Shown here one piece after another: positions 1 to 11,117 of a stretch of 64,000 nt of DNA. The DNA lies in NCBI RefSeq assembly GCF_001625215.2, contig NC_030389.2:43947454-44011453 (forward strand). The letters are read 5' to 3'. The notes under the pieces are model-generated. The model searched no databases. It was not told the DNA's origin and saw nothing but the letters and a program-made list of their open reading frames with translations. How positions within the stretch are numbered: position 1 is the stretch's first letter; each line of letters begins with the position of its first letter. The stretch is from Daucus carota subsp. sativus (taxonomy: Eukaryota > Streptophyta > Magnoliopsida > Apiales > Apiaceae). A program made the position numbers and the translations under genes.

Positions 1-3000
1 GCTGCCTCAACGGCTTCATTAGCAGCTTCTACTCCTGGAATGAAAGCCAGCAGTAAGCCTTTTTATACATTTGGTTTTTGATAATCACACACACACAGAC
101 ACACTAAAGAACCGTCCTGCCTTTGACAAGGTTTGAACCCTCGACGTCCTGTGAAGAGAGCGAGAGAGATACTTTGTAAAAGTATAAACATCCATATATA
201 TGATAGGGCTTCTTTCAAAAATACCTAAGTTGCAAGGTTTTGTTTTCAAAAATACGTTGTAACCTGAAAATCAACTGCTTTCAACCAGCGTTGCAACCTC
301 ATATGCAATTTTGACCGTATATTTGAAAATAAGCTTGAAAACATGGGTATTTTTGCAAGTTTCCCTAGTATAATAAGTACTTGTGTTTAATGTGTAGGGA
401 GAGTGACTGTGATGGATATGATAGAAGAGGACAGATCACTCGAGGCACAGTCAGATGAACCATCAGCCGATCAAGAGAAAGGAAAGCAAGGAAACAAATT
501 TGTTCAAGGACTCAAGGCAATGAACTCGAAAGATTATGATGATCAGAAAGAAGTTTTCAATGAAAACAGAGGTACTGGTCAAGAACTCAAGCCAATGAGT
601 AATATGAGGACGAAAAGACCTGCTCCATTGGAAATACTTAACCGTGTGACGATAAATAATACACTTGAGACGCCCCGTTCATCCATTAGAGGCATTCTCA
701 ATGTTCCTAATCAGACAGAGTTGAAATTTAGCAAGGAAAACCTTAGCAAAGTTGAAGATCAACTAAAAAGCGCATTTGTTGAATTTGACCACAAGCTTCG
801 ACTTCTTAAAAGTTACAGGTATAGATCAGAACTATCAGTTCTGCTGCTCTCTGTACATAATTCTTTCAATGTTGTTCTTATTTCCTCGGAGATTTTATAG
901 TTCTGGATGATGATTGTAACAGCTTCTTGAACATTATGGCATTCTCAAAAATCATGAAGAAGTACGATAAGGTAATAATTAGGCCGACATTTGGCACTGA
1001 TAATTTCGAGGTTGAAGTTTTTGGAGTTTCTTTTTTCTTACAATTTATGTTTCCTGATCAATTATGCAGATCACTTCCAGATATGCTTCAAAGTCCTACA
1101 TGAAAATGGTCGAGAGCTCTTATCTAGGAAGCTCCGAGGAGGTAAAGTACCTTCAGAGGGCGTTTGGGAATGTGCATTTCATTTCAAATGATGAATTTTA
1201 AATAACAGGATTTGAGTTTTCTTTTCAAATTGCCAGGTTTATACTAATATTTGAATGTCCTGGATTTCAAATGAAATCTAAATCCATATTCCCAAACATG
1301 TTATTTGTTCAAATTCAGAATTTCAAATGAAATCCAGGTTCCCGACAGACCATGAATGTATTTAGGACATTCCTCTTCAGATTAGCATACCAGTATGATG
1401 CTTACAACTAAAACTAAAGTCGATCTTAATTGATCTATCTATGCAAAATTTACAGGTAACTAAGGTGATGGACAGGGTTGAAGCAACATTCATCAAGCAT
1501 TTTTCGAATTCAAATAGAAAGAAAGGACTTAGCATTCTAAGACCAAAGGCTAAAAGGGAAAGACATAGAGTAACTTTCTCTTTAGGCTTCTTTGCCGGGT
1601 GCACAATAACACTTATTTTTGCTCTCGTTTTGCTTATTCATGCGCGCCATATCATGAACAAGGAAGGCCAGAGAAAGTATATGGTAACCATGTTTCCTCT
1701 GTACAGGTCATTTACAGCCCAATTTCCCTATACTGATCTGATCTTTTTTTCCGGTTCTTATCTGATATGTAGCCTATGAATTGTTTGCAGCCTTTTTGCC
1801 TTCATCGTTCTACACATGCTTATGTATGCTGCAAATGTATACTTCTGGAGACGTTATCGGGTCAATTATCCTTTCATATTTGGATTCAAGGAAGGGTCTG
1901 CATTAGGTTACAGAGAGGTTCTTTTAGTTGCATTTGGTTTTGCAGTGTTAGCATTAGCAAGCATTCTTGCAAATCTTGACATGGAGATGGACCCTAAAAC
2001 AGGCGATTACAAAAGATTCACCGAGCTTCTTCCTCTAGGAGTAGTCCTAGTAAGATTTGATGAAAGCCCTTATCATCTTGTTATGCTACCAAGTCTATGT
2101 AACTAACAACTCTGTTCAACATCCTCCTCTGCAGATTGCATTTTTTGTCATAATCTGCCCCTTTAACATCATTTATCGTTCCAGCCGCTTCTTTATACTA
2201 ACCTGTGTGTTCCATTGCATCTGCGCCCCTCTTTACAAGGTACAAAATCATCAAATTAAGCAAAGGGTGAAAAACACATACATATTGTATAATTGTTTTT
2301 TTTCTACTTGAAGGTTGCACTTGCGGATTTTTTCTTGGCAGACCAACTTACTAGCCAAGTTCAAGCTCTCAGGAGTCTCGAGTTCTATATCTGTTACTAT
2401 GGCTCAGGTGACTACGCGCACAGAGATAGCAGTTGCAGTTCAAGTGAAATATACAACATTTTCCATTACATTGTGGCTATCATTCCATATTGGTCGCGGC
2501 TTCTCCAGGTAGGGATCATGGTTACTAATCAATTCACGGTGAGCATAATGATTATCTAAGGCCATTTTTTGTATCTTGAAGTGTTTAAGGCGACTAGTTG
2601 AAGAAAAAGATGGTATGCAAGGACTAAACGGATTGAAATATTTTGCAACAATTGTGGCTGTGACAACCAGGACAGCCTACAGCCGCAGCCATAGTGATGA
2701 GTGGTATAAAATAGCCTGGGTTGCTTCAGGGGTGGCCGCGGCCTCTGGGACTTACTGGGACCTTGTTCTGGACTGGGGGCTTCTGCAAAGAAATTCTAAG
2801 AACCGTTGGTTGAGAGACAAACTCCTAATACCTCGCCACAGTGTATATTTTGGAGCCATGGTTAGATAGATCTCTGTCGATTCAAGATTATGCAGAATAA
2901 TTTGTTCTCGTCGTTTCAAATTAACAGAGTTCTATTTTATCTTTAGGTTCTGAATGTGTTGCTGAGGCTCGCGTGGCTTCAAACAGTTCTGGACTTCAGA

Positions 3001-3273
3001 GTCTCTTTCCTACACAAAGAAACTCTGATTACTATTGTGGCCAGCCTAGAGATTATTCGTCGAGGCATCTGGAACTTTTTCAGGTACAGTTAGTACTAAC
3101 TGATATAGAATCACACGAATAGGCGAGCACATATATTCAGACAATGACTGATCTTTCTTTTTCATATCTCTAGGTTGGAGAATGAGCACCTGAATAATGT
3201 GGGAAAATACCGGGCTTTTAAATCAGTACCATTACCTTTCCACTATGACGAAGACGAAGACAAGCAAGGATGA
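1..3273 (+). CDS. PHO1-H: PHO1-type phosphate exporter (SPX-EXS), 5' end outside window
   Basis: Membrane phosphate exporter of the PHO1 homologue family, closest in appearance to the PHO1;H3-like group. Eleven visible exons join in one frame with GT-AG borders: 1-52, 398-818, 923-971, 1070-1141, 1456-1706, 1791-2049, 2135-2239, 2314-2508, 2582-2860, 2947-3083 and 3174-3273. They total 1920 nt, or 639 residues plus TGA. The end of the SPX domain is seen ([22 protein letters not shown]), then several membrane segments, then the EXS domain with [29 protein letters not shown] and [20 protein letters not shown]. By comparison with the complete paralogue at 41529-47229, only the N-terminal SPX part is missing, cut by the window edge. 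No stop or frameshift is seen. Exons 1456-1706 and 2314-2508 each equal two exons of that paralogue. A probable MITE sits in the intron after 1141. Confidence 0.93.
1156..1351. mobile_element. probable MITE in PHO1 intron
   Basis: The intron between 1141 and 1456 holds a block starting GGGCGTTTGGGAA and ending near TTCCCGACAGACC, an imperfect terminal inverted repeat. Inside are several TTCAAATGAAAT-type inverted motifs. The complete PHO1 paralogue has nothing similar at this intron. Target duplications are not clear, so the boundaries are approximate. Confidence 0.4.
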
Positions 3274-4104
3274 TTCCTGTTAAATTTCGCGTTATGTTTG
3301 TGTTGTAAAAGGGCAGCATAAGTTTCTAGATTCTTTGCTTTTTTTCATGGTATCAGATGTCAGAAAAGTTGGACCTACAATAATCAATCATTTCACGAGA
3401 AACATCGAAATTTACTTGAGTAGCCACATGAAATCTGTGTAATATAAGAGAAACACACTAACAAGATCATCAATAGAGCACCACTCACTAACGAGATCCT
3501 TATACAAGGCAACTAATATCAACAGCAGATGGCTGACACTTGTTTTATATGGGGCCACGGCTCCATGCAGGCTCGGCCAAAAGCCTAGGATAGGCATAAG
3601 GATGAGACAGGTGAATCTTCCTTCCAGTTTGGACCTAGGAAGAGGCAGATGGGCCATCCCAAGATGGGCTTAAGGATGAGCCAGGTGGACCTTCCAATTT
3701 GGGGCAGGGGGAGTCTTATAGCGAAACATAGTTCTAGTATTACTAATGTGAAGTTAATGTATGTTGCGCAATCCTAACAAAAATGCCTTAATAGCCTCCG
3801 ATGGCAAAAGAATATCAGCCTTCGAGTCCCAAAATCTTTCATCTCAAAACTAAAACGAACCAGATTGTCCTTTATACGAGTTTCACCTTTCTGACCTCAC
3901 CCCTGTTAAGAGCAAACATACATAGTACAATTTTAATTGGACTATTTGTGCTTGATCTATTTACCAATTTTTTTAACTATATATAACAGTTGCAAATGAG
4001 ACTAATATAATGATCAATATCTTCTGAAGAGCAAGTGTGGAATACCAGTATGACATTATTGCAGGCTGATCTGTGATGTTCTCAAAGCCTCCAGATGAAG
4101 GAGC
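3274..4104. other. PHO1 3' flank, no gene
   Basis: This is the 3' UTR and intergenic part of the duplicated unit. It matches 11118-12140 of copy 2, which carries about 75 extra bases near 11481-11560, including a GTTGTCCCACATTGG motif typical of LTR ends in plants. I see no coding signal. Confidence 0.6.
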
Positions 4105-4345
4105 TCTTTGGGCATCAATAAACTTTGCAATGGTCATGTAGAGTGAATGTCAACCCAAGTCCCACATCTTGAAGATAAAGAAGATAATGCGGTGGTCTTG
4201 TAAAGTAAATGTCAACCCGAATTCCATGTCTTAAAGACAAAGAAGATATTGTTGTGCTCATGTAGAGTAAACGGCAACTCAACAAAGAAGATATTGTGAT
4301 GGTCAAGTGGAGTAAATGTCAACCCAAGTCCAACATCTTAAAAAA
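4105..4345. repeat. degenerate ~60-bp tandem repeat, family a
   Basis: About four degenerate units contain GTAGAGTGAATGTCAACCC, CCCACATCTT and AAAGAAGATATTG. The same family sits in the same place relative to the ankyrin gene at 12160-12290 and 28815-29060. Short ORFs here are by-products of the repeat. Confidence 0.75.
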
Positions 4346-4374
4346 TAAAAATAAAGAACACAAGTCTTAAAACA

Positions 4375-4665
4375 ACTCCGTGCAGGCTGTTCGTGCGGGC
4401 TTGATCACAAGAAAGAGTCTAGTGATTATTAAAACAAACCCCGGGGCGGGCTTGGTCACGTTGAAAGAGTCTAATCCAGGGCGGGCTTGGCCACGGGAAA
4501 GAGTCTAGTGATTATTAAAACAAATCCGGGATGGGCTTGGTCATGGGAAAGAGTCAAATGATTATCAAATCCGGGGCGACATAAAGTATATGATGTAAAG
4601 GGCGAGTTTGGTCACGGGAAAGAGCGGTGATTGTTAAAACAAATCCGTGCGGTTTTGACCGCGAG
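4375..4665. repeat. degenerate ~55-bp tandem repeat, family b
   Basis: About five units are built on GGGCTTGGTCACGGGAAAG, AGTCTAGTGATTATTAAAAC and AAATCCG. One unit remains at about 29090-29160 beside ankyrin copy 4. It is more GC-rich than the surroundings. Family unknown. Confidence 0.7.
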
Positions 4666-4679
4666 CCAGAGAATATGAT

Positions 4680-5290
4680 GTAAGGGTTTTTGACCTGATT
4701 AACAATTAATCCCCATCAATCACCGATGCACCATCTGTACATCGATTAACCCTGATTCACGAAGGTTTTGACCTGATTAACAATTAATCCCGATAAATCA
4801 TAATCGGACTGACTGTACAATAAGTAATCTTGATTAACGAAATCTAGACGGACCTGATTAACAATTAACCCCGATTAATCACCGCCGCACCGTCGGTACA
4901 AAAGGTAACGGAGGCGTGCAAAGGTTTCCTCGGGCGTCTGTACAACAATTAATCCCGATCAGACGGATTCTGTCTCGAATCCGTCTGTACAGCGATTGAT
5001 CCTAATCAATCAGGTTCTCTTAGAACGCTGGTGAGTGGTGATTGGCGTTTCCCGATTGGGACAGATTCTATCTCGAATCCGTCTGTACACCAATTAATCC
5101 CGATTAGATGGATTCCGTCTACAATGATTAATCCCGATCAATCGGGTTCTTTTAGGACACTGGTGAGGGGCGTTTTGCGATCAATTGGGGAATTTTAGAA
5201 AACTGATGAGGGGCATTGCGCGGACGCACCGTCTATACAACGATTAAACCTGATCAATCAGGAACTTTTAGAACACTGGTGAGGGACATT
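4680..5290. repeat. GATTAATCCCGATCAATC repeat, family c
   Basis: Irregular array of GATTAATCCCGATCAATC, CACCGCCGCACCGTCTGTAC and TTTTAGAACACTGGTGAGG blocks. GTTCTTTTAGAAC is a short inverted repeat that recurs. The same array lies next to ankyrin copy 2 (12300-13085) and copy 4 (29165-29890). No coding capacity; I do not recognise the family. Confidence 0.75.
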
Positions 5291-5651
5291 GCACGGCCGC
5301 ACACAATGGCCCAGAGCAGACTGTGTAGCACAATATGATACGGAGTTAAGGTGTGTTGGGTGGCCACAGGCAACAGCCTGGAAATTTGCTTTTAGCAGTA
5401 TGGCTGTTTGGCAGTATTTGTCCATAATATCCAGAGATTCTGTTCTGATGGAGTCTGGACACATAAATAATCTATGTCGGTGACATGAGATGTAACAGTA
5501 TGTTTGAACTTCGTATATAGCAGAACTCCAGCGTAAAATTGAAGTCCCCAGAGATCTAAACATAACTAAACTTGATGATTACAACACTGACGAAGCTGAA
5601 AGGATTGACATATCAAAAATTTAAAAGTTTTGGATACAATGGTAATAAATA

Positions 5652-5808
5652 CAGTTGAACCTCGATTAAGTAATAATCGATAAAGTAATATCCTCACTAA
5701 AGTAATAATTTTTCTAGTCCCAACATAATGTAAATAGTGTATTTTTAGTCTCAATAATGTAATTTTTTTCGTTGGTCACAACGTTATTACTTTAAAAAGG
5801 TTTAACTG
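5652..5808. mobile_element. Emigrant-like (pogo/Tc1-mariner) MITE, 157 bp
   Basis: The terminal inverted repeats read CAGTTGAACCTCGATTAAG on the left and, reverse complemented, CAGTTAAACCTTTTTAAAG on the right. A TA duplication flanks the element (5650-5651, 5809-5810). Its start resembles the Emigrant MITE of Arabidopsis (CAGTAAAACCTC). Sister copies at about 13430, 15430 and 30155 have an empty site (AATAAATAAGAGTTGAG or close), which fixes the borders and shows that it inserted into copy 1 after the duplication. Confidence 0.85.
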
Positions 5809-5888
5809 TAAGAATTGAGTAAAGAAGTAGGTTCTCAGTACAAAATCTGCTTCATGCTGCTACTTCTCAAGTTTCTTAGAAAGACAGA

Positions 5889-8284
5889 TTACTTTAGATA
5901 CTTCAAGACCGCAAAAACACTAATGTCTGCGGCAAGAATCCTAATTACAGTAATTAACATGCTAACGAATACCAGAAAGGCAATGCCTAGGAATGAGCAA
6001 GAGATAACAATAATACTAATCGCAAGGGCTGATGAGTGATCCAGTACAGAGTATGTCCCGGTTATGAAAGCCACCGTTATTGCGATGATCGAAGCAGTGT
6101 TGAGCAGCACAGATATGAAGAACAATTTTCTTACTCTCCCAACATCTTCATACATTGTTGTCATGAAGTAGAGGAATAATGAAGACATTGAACATATCAG
6201 AGCTATTGTATCTGTTACTATAAACCCCTCGAAACTTGTCTTTCTTAAAAGGACCGCGGATCCATGGGCCTTCCCTTGATTCCCATCAAAGCCGCCTGGC
6301 ATTGCAAAACCCGCTGTCAAGGCTACAGTGGTGATAAGTGCAGCCACTACCATATGCGTGCTGATCCATCTTTTATACAATTCGACTTCTTTAGTATCCT
6401 CCTCATTTTGTATATATCCCTCTTCAAGTGCTTGCAAAAAGTGCCAGTGCTTTTTAACATTGGCGTCAACAAGTGTTCTTCTAAGCATGGCCTGCAAAAT
6501 AATCTCACTCATTTATGGTTACTTTACTCCAACTCATGCTAATGGTAATAGTCAATTTGAACGGAATTCGGTCAAAAGGGTGCAAAATAAAACGAGTCTA
6601 AAATCTAGAGGGGTAAAATGAAAATACACATAATTTGGAACTAAATCAAAAAAGCGCCTAAAAATAAGGTGTGTAAAGTGCTAATTACTTTAAATTTGAT
6701 CCTCAAGCTTTCATTACAGAGTATCTGGTGGAATGCAGAAGGTAATATAAGCTACCTCGCATACATACCTGATCTGTTAGAGGAGCAGTCTCTTTTCCCC
6801 AATGCATTAGGTGATCCAGGGGAGTGCCATTTTCACCATTCAGTACTTCCCAATCAATCGTTCTTTCATCCATCAGTTCCTGGACATAACAACCCAACTT
6901 GGTGATCAGGTGGAGCGGCGTATTTCCATCTTTGTCCCTCTGCATTAGTAGGTTACGATATGCTTTACAACCTTGTGACAAAATATATCTAATCACCTCT
7001 TTCCTGTTTTGCTCCACCGCGATGTGCATTATATTTTGACCATTTTTATCCACCATATCCCAACAAGATGGATAATATTGCAAAAGTTTCTCCATCACAC
7101 GGACGTTTCCTTTATATGCTGCTACATGAAGAGCTGTTCTCTTATACTTATTATCCCGCAGGTACCCCACAGACTTGTCTTTACCTACTAGATTTTCGAC
7201 TATTGTATAAAGATCATTGCATGCCACATAATGAAATACTGTCCACCCATTATCATCTCGTCTATGTATAAGATCTCTATGTTTATCCATCAGAAGTTTC
7301 ACACATTCTGATTTTCGTAAAATATCTGCAAGATAAATCATAAGATTGAGCAAAGAATTAAGGCTCTGGAAAAAAATTGGAAGAAATTGAAAGATTGTAG
7401 AAATGTATGCACGTACCGTGTTTGCCATCGTCTAAAACTACAGCATGTAAAGCTGTCCTTCCAGCAGGACCATGGTCAATCTCCGACCAACCACAAGTGT
7501 CAAGAATTGTTGTAATTATGTCAACATAACACCTAGTAGAAGCCAGGTAGAGTGGAGTTTCCTTGCGCTTATTCTGACAATAGCAGTCATTTGGATCTTC
7601 ATTTACTAGAAGCTGAACCACGTTGTTGTGATTGTACCGTACCGCATCGTGCAAGGGAGTTTCAAGCTCTAAATTTTGTGTTCGAACCTGAGATTCTATC
7701 AGAGTTATAGACTTTTTGCAGGCAGATTCAGGTTCTTGACTGGAAGACTTAGCTGCATCAATGAGTGCTACAACCACGTCGTAGTGTCCTTGTCTTGCTG
7801 CCAGGTGAAGCGCGAGATCACCTCTTAAGTTAACCTTTCCGATTAGTGAACCATGGACAGTCAGAAGGTGTTTTACACAATTTATACTCCCGTATTGGCA
7901 TGCAAGATGAAGTACCGTGTTCTTTGTAGGAGTCCGCTGACGCCTGACCCGTTGACGACTGACGTAAAAAGTTCCCTCCATCTGCTTGAGGACATCAATG
8001 TTATCCTTAGTAACAGCATCATACAATGCATCACTCATGAGATCTCGTGGGAGTGCAAATGCATCGAGTACAGAGACATCCTCCGGCTGCTTAGAGGTAC
8101 GTCTGATGGAATTGTAGTCTAAACTGATATACTCAACTAAGCCATTAAGGATTTTTACTACAACTACGCCCAAGTATACGACAGGGGTGCCTACAAGTGC
8201 AGCTAAGGATACGACTAAAGCCAATGGACCCAACAGTAGTCCTATACAACAACTTCTAAAACAAGACCACAAGATGTCTTCCAT
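5889..8284 (-). CDS. ankyrin-repeat PGG-domain membrane protein, copy 1
   Basis: Plant ankyrin membrane protein of the broad ACD6/ITN1-like class; members act in defence, salicylate or stress signalling at membranes, but the exact role here is unknown. Three exons (8284-7417, 7325-6769, 6491-5889) splice in frame to 675 residues. Residues about 13-45 are a long hydrophobic N-terminal segment. Ankyrin repeats follow from about residue 80 to 460 (NTVLHLACQYG, GDLALHLAARQGH, ETPLHDAVRYNH, RTALHVAAYKGN, GNTPLHLITK). The PGG domain has MPGGF at 539-543 and four membrane segments to the C terminus. The start is the first ATG after a plausible leader. Copies 3 and 4 confirm the structure. Two gene-flanking motifs, a TATA-like run and GTATATTC, lie upstream. 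Exact ligand or partner cannot be told. Confidence 0.9.
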
Positions 8285-8335
8285 AGATGTTTTATGTAAC
8301 TTGACAGAGTCGATCGATGACCAACAAGAAGAAGA

Positions 8336-8343
8336 GTATATTC
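8336..8343 (-). promoter_or_regulatory. P1BS-type motif upstream of ankyrin copy 1
   Basis: GTATATTC fits GNATATNC, the PHR1-binding site of phosphate-starvation genes; the motif is palindromic in pattern. It lies 52 bp upstream of the ATG, probably in or near the leader. It is kept in intact copies 3 and 4. Binding is inferred only. Confidence 0.35.
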
Positions 8344-8375
8344 CAAGAAGATAATATGTAAAATTTTCTCCTAGT

Positions 8376-8391
8376 TATATATATATATATA
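8376..8391 (-). promoter_or_regulatory. possible TATA region of ankyrin copy 1
   Basis: A 16-bp (TA)n run about 92 bp upstream of the ATG, in a position that would give a leader of some 60 bp. Shorter TATATATA runs occur at the same place in copies 3 and 4. It may also be a plain microsatellite. Confidence 0.35.
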
Positions 8392-8392
8392 C

Positions 8393-9204
8393 AAGTCATT
8401 CTTATTGTTAATTGGATAGGAAGTAGCCTGACATCAGGCATGAGTTCATGGGATCACATCATTAGTTCATTATATTGTTACACAACTAAGAACTCATTTC
8501 AATCAAAACTTAACACACGTTTGAAAGATTTTGTAACCAAATTTTATTAATGAATCATTTTTCCTTATTAGAAACAGGGTTTTCTATAATAATTGGCTAA
8601 ATTAGGCATGTAAGAGTAAATTTTGTTCCAACCAAATAGTACTACTAGCTAGCCAACGAAACAACCCCTAACGAGATCCTAATTTTATCACAGTGAAAGC
8701 AAGTTGAAAAAGATGGAGTAATTGCGATGATCTGCAATAACTCTTTCACATGATCAAGATTCAAAAATAAATACAGGTTCTTTTACATTATCAAGACTTT
8801 CGAGTAAACGCCCCTTGGTTTTGTGTATTAGTCATTGATTTTTTTTAGAAGTGTATTAGTCATTGTTAATTGTTAACAAGTAGGTCTAATCTTGACCATT
8901 AATTTAATGACAGACTAATAATTTATATAAGCTATGCTGTCAAGAAAACTGTGAAAACTCTCACATACCGACGGGATTCTAGGGAGAACTTGTATTATAG
9001 GCCAACCAAGTTGAAAAAGATAATTACGATATTAATCTGCAACAACTCTTTCACGTGATTAAGAAGACTTTAGAGTAAACACTCCTTGGTTTTGTATATT
9101 AGTCATTGTTAATTGTTACAAGTAGCCTTGGCATCAGGCTTGACTTCACTGATTCATTTTATTACATAGCCAATTTTATAAGGTAAGCCAACTTTATAAG
9201 ATTA
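8393..9204. other. ankyrin upstream region with internal repeat
   Basis: AT-rich region shared with 18422-19950. It holds a duplicated block (about 8690-8890 and 9000-9125) with CTGCAA(T/C)AACTCTTTCAC and TTGGTTTTGTATATTAGTC. No gene seen. Confidence 0.55.
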
Positions 9205-9620
9205 GAACTTACACCGGATTGAAACAGCTGATGCTTCCAAGATCAACGGACAACTAAGAAAAATTAGTACCATATTCAAGAATCCAGTGCCTGAAAAACA
9301 AAACACACCCATGGTTAGACAACACTTTTTCTCCATCACTTTAAAAAAAATAATTAGCAGCACAATTTTTTTTACAGAAGAAGCTTGGAATAACAACCAC
9401 CCTAAATTAGTACATGCATTAGAAGAAAGTTAAGTGGAGTTTCCAAAAAGAAGAAGAAGAAGAAGAAATTTAAGGCACTACCAGAAAAGCGGCTATTTTC
9501 GACCGGAGGCTTTTTCCTGTAGTGAGGGAAATTGAGGGAGGTAGGCACATACCTGTAAAACCACAGCATGCAAAGCCATTCTTTCATCAGAACCGCCAAA
9601 CCTTGGCAACTCACACTTTC
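9205..9620 (-). pseudogene. ankyrin gene relic
   Basis: On the minus strand 9620-9540 reads as the end of an ankyrin exon (CELPRFGGSDER, ALHAVVL), matching GRTALHAVVL at the end of exon 1 in the intact genes. A second conserved open block at about 9290-9205 (TGFLNMVLIFLSC) is also found at 20040-19960, upstream of copy 3. No full reading frame remains. This is the 3' relic of a further, older ankyrin gene. Confidence 0.55.
9476..9524. mobile_element. 49-bp CACTA-type remnant
   Basis: The block runs from CACTACCAGAAAAG to TTTTTCCTGTAGTG, the typical paired ends of a CACTA element with almost no interior. Both sides carry AGG (9473-9475, 9525-9527), the expected 3-bp target duplication. The matching region upstream of copy 3 (about 20210-20225) lacks it. 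Confidence 0.7.
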
Positions 9621-9859
9621 AAGCTCAAAAGACCTTAGATTTCAGGCTTTTCAGCTCAATAGGCTAATAGGATCTGGTATTTTGGATCAAATTAAAAACA
9701 TGACCTAGCTAATCTTTTAGAGTGATATTTGGAACCTTTTTCCCTAATATTCTTTCCCATTCTGTAAGATACAGGGCCATTCCTCTCCTCTGAAGCACAT
9801 CTTGGGATTGTTTCGAACCCTTTAACATATTATTTATAATATTAAGTTATTGTATAATA

Positions 9860-10375
9860 CTAGTTTATAATCCGTGCATTTGCGGTTATAGTATTTATTA
9901 TTTTATCATATATATTTTAATTTAACTAATTTTATTGTAAAAATAATATTATGATAGAATAATGTGGTTAAATAAATTTTTTATTTAAATACCGAATAAA
10001 TTCTTAATATTTAAGTCCGTCAAATGACTAATTAAAAATTAGGTCAAACATATATATTTTAATGAGAATGTGAGAATATGTTTTTTTACATGTTGTAATT
10101 TAAATGTTATAATTTAAGGAGACCTATAAACTCGCATATAAACCAAACAACTTTATAACATTTCGTTATTAATAGTTAATACTATATTATAAAATATATT
10201 ATAATTTAAAGAGACACGTAAACACAAATACCGATCCGTCATACAAAACTAATTTTTAATATTTTGATAATAATAAATATATTATAACATGTTATAAGTT
10301 AAGGAGGTTCGTGGATCGAATACCAACCGACTCACCCTAAATTCGATCGACCGACTGAACTTTTAATGTTAGTGT
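9860..10375 (-). mobile_element. possible Helitron 3' end and AT-rich body
   Basis: Read on the minus strand, a CCGCAAATGCACGG hairpin-like block (9885-9872) is followed 8 bases later by CTAG (9863-9860) and then T, as at a Helitron 3' terminus. The about 500 AT-rich bases to the right end where the PHO1 duplicate starts. No RepHel gene is seen and the 5' TC end was not found. Confidence 0.35.
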
Positions 10376-10427
10376 TAATTCACGGCGAGCATAATGATTA
10401 TCTAAGGCCATCTTTTGTATCTTGAAG

Positions 10428-11117
10428 TGTTTAAGGCGACTAGTTGAAGAAAAAGACGGTATGCAAGGACTAAACGGATTAAAGTATTTTGCAACAATTG
10501 TGGCTGTGACAACCAGGACAGCCTACAGCCGCAGCCATAGTGATGAGTGGTACAAAATAGCCTGGGTTGCTTCAGGGGTGGCCGCGGCTTCTGGGACTTA
10601 CTGGGACCTTGTTCTAGATTGGGGGCTTCTGCAAAGAAATTCTAAGAACCGTTGGTTAAGAGACAAACTCCTAATACCTCACCACAGTGTATATTTTGGA
10701 GCCATGGTTAGATCTCTGTTAATCAAGATTATGCAGAATAATTTGTTCTCGTCGTTTCAAATTAACAGAGTTCCATTTTATCTTTAGGTTCTGAATGTGT
10801 TGCTGAGGCTCGCGTGGCTTCAAACAGTTCTGGACTTCAGAGTCTCTTTCCTACACAAAGGAACTCTGATTACTATTGTGGCCAGCCTAGAGATTATTCG
10901 TCGAGGCATCTGGAACTTTTTCAGGTACAGTTAGTACTAACTGATGTAGAATCACATGAATAGGCGAGCACATATATTCAGACAATGACTGTTCTTTCTT
11001 TTTCATTTCTCTAGGTTGGAGAACGAACACCTGAATAATGTTGGAAAATACCGGGCTAATTTTAAATCAGTACCATTACCTTTCCACTATGACGAAGACG
11101 AAGACAAGCAAGGATGA
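10428..11117 (+). pseudogene. PHO1 3' fragment (last three exons)
   Basis: Near copy of 2582-3273: exons 10428-10706, 10788-10924 and 11015-11117 keep GT-AG borders and open frames for the C-terminal EXS part, ending in TGA. Homology starts inside the intron at about 10376, so SPX, the first membrane segments and the promoter are missing. One extra codon (Asn) sits in [10 protein letters not shown]. It cannot encode a whole exporter; whether it is transcribed is unknown. Confidence 0.9.

Larger units (their letters stand above)
2532..8500. repeat. segmental duplication unit, copy 1
   Basis: This block (PHO1 last three exons, 3' flank, repeat stack, minus-strand ankyrin gene and its upstream region) recurs near-identically in part at 10376-15096, 15097-20320 and 28707-32990. 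Shared landmarks include TTCACGGTGAGCATAATG at the left end and the whole ankyrin coding region. Limits differ between copies, so this is a set of nested or unequal duplications, not perfect tandem units. Confidence 0.85.
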
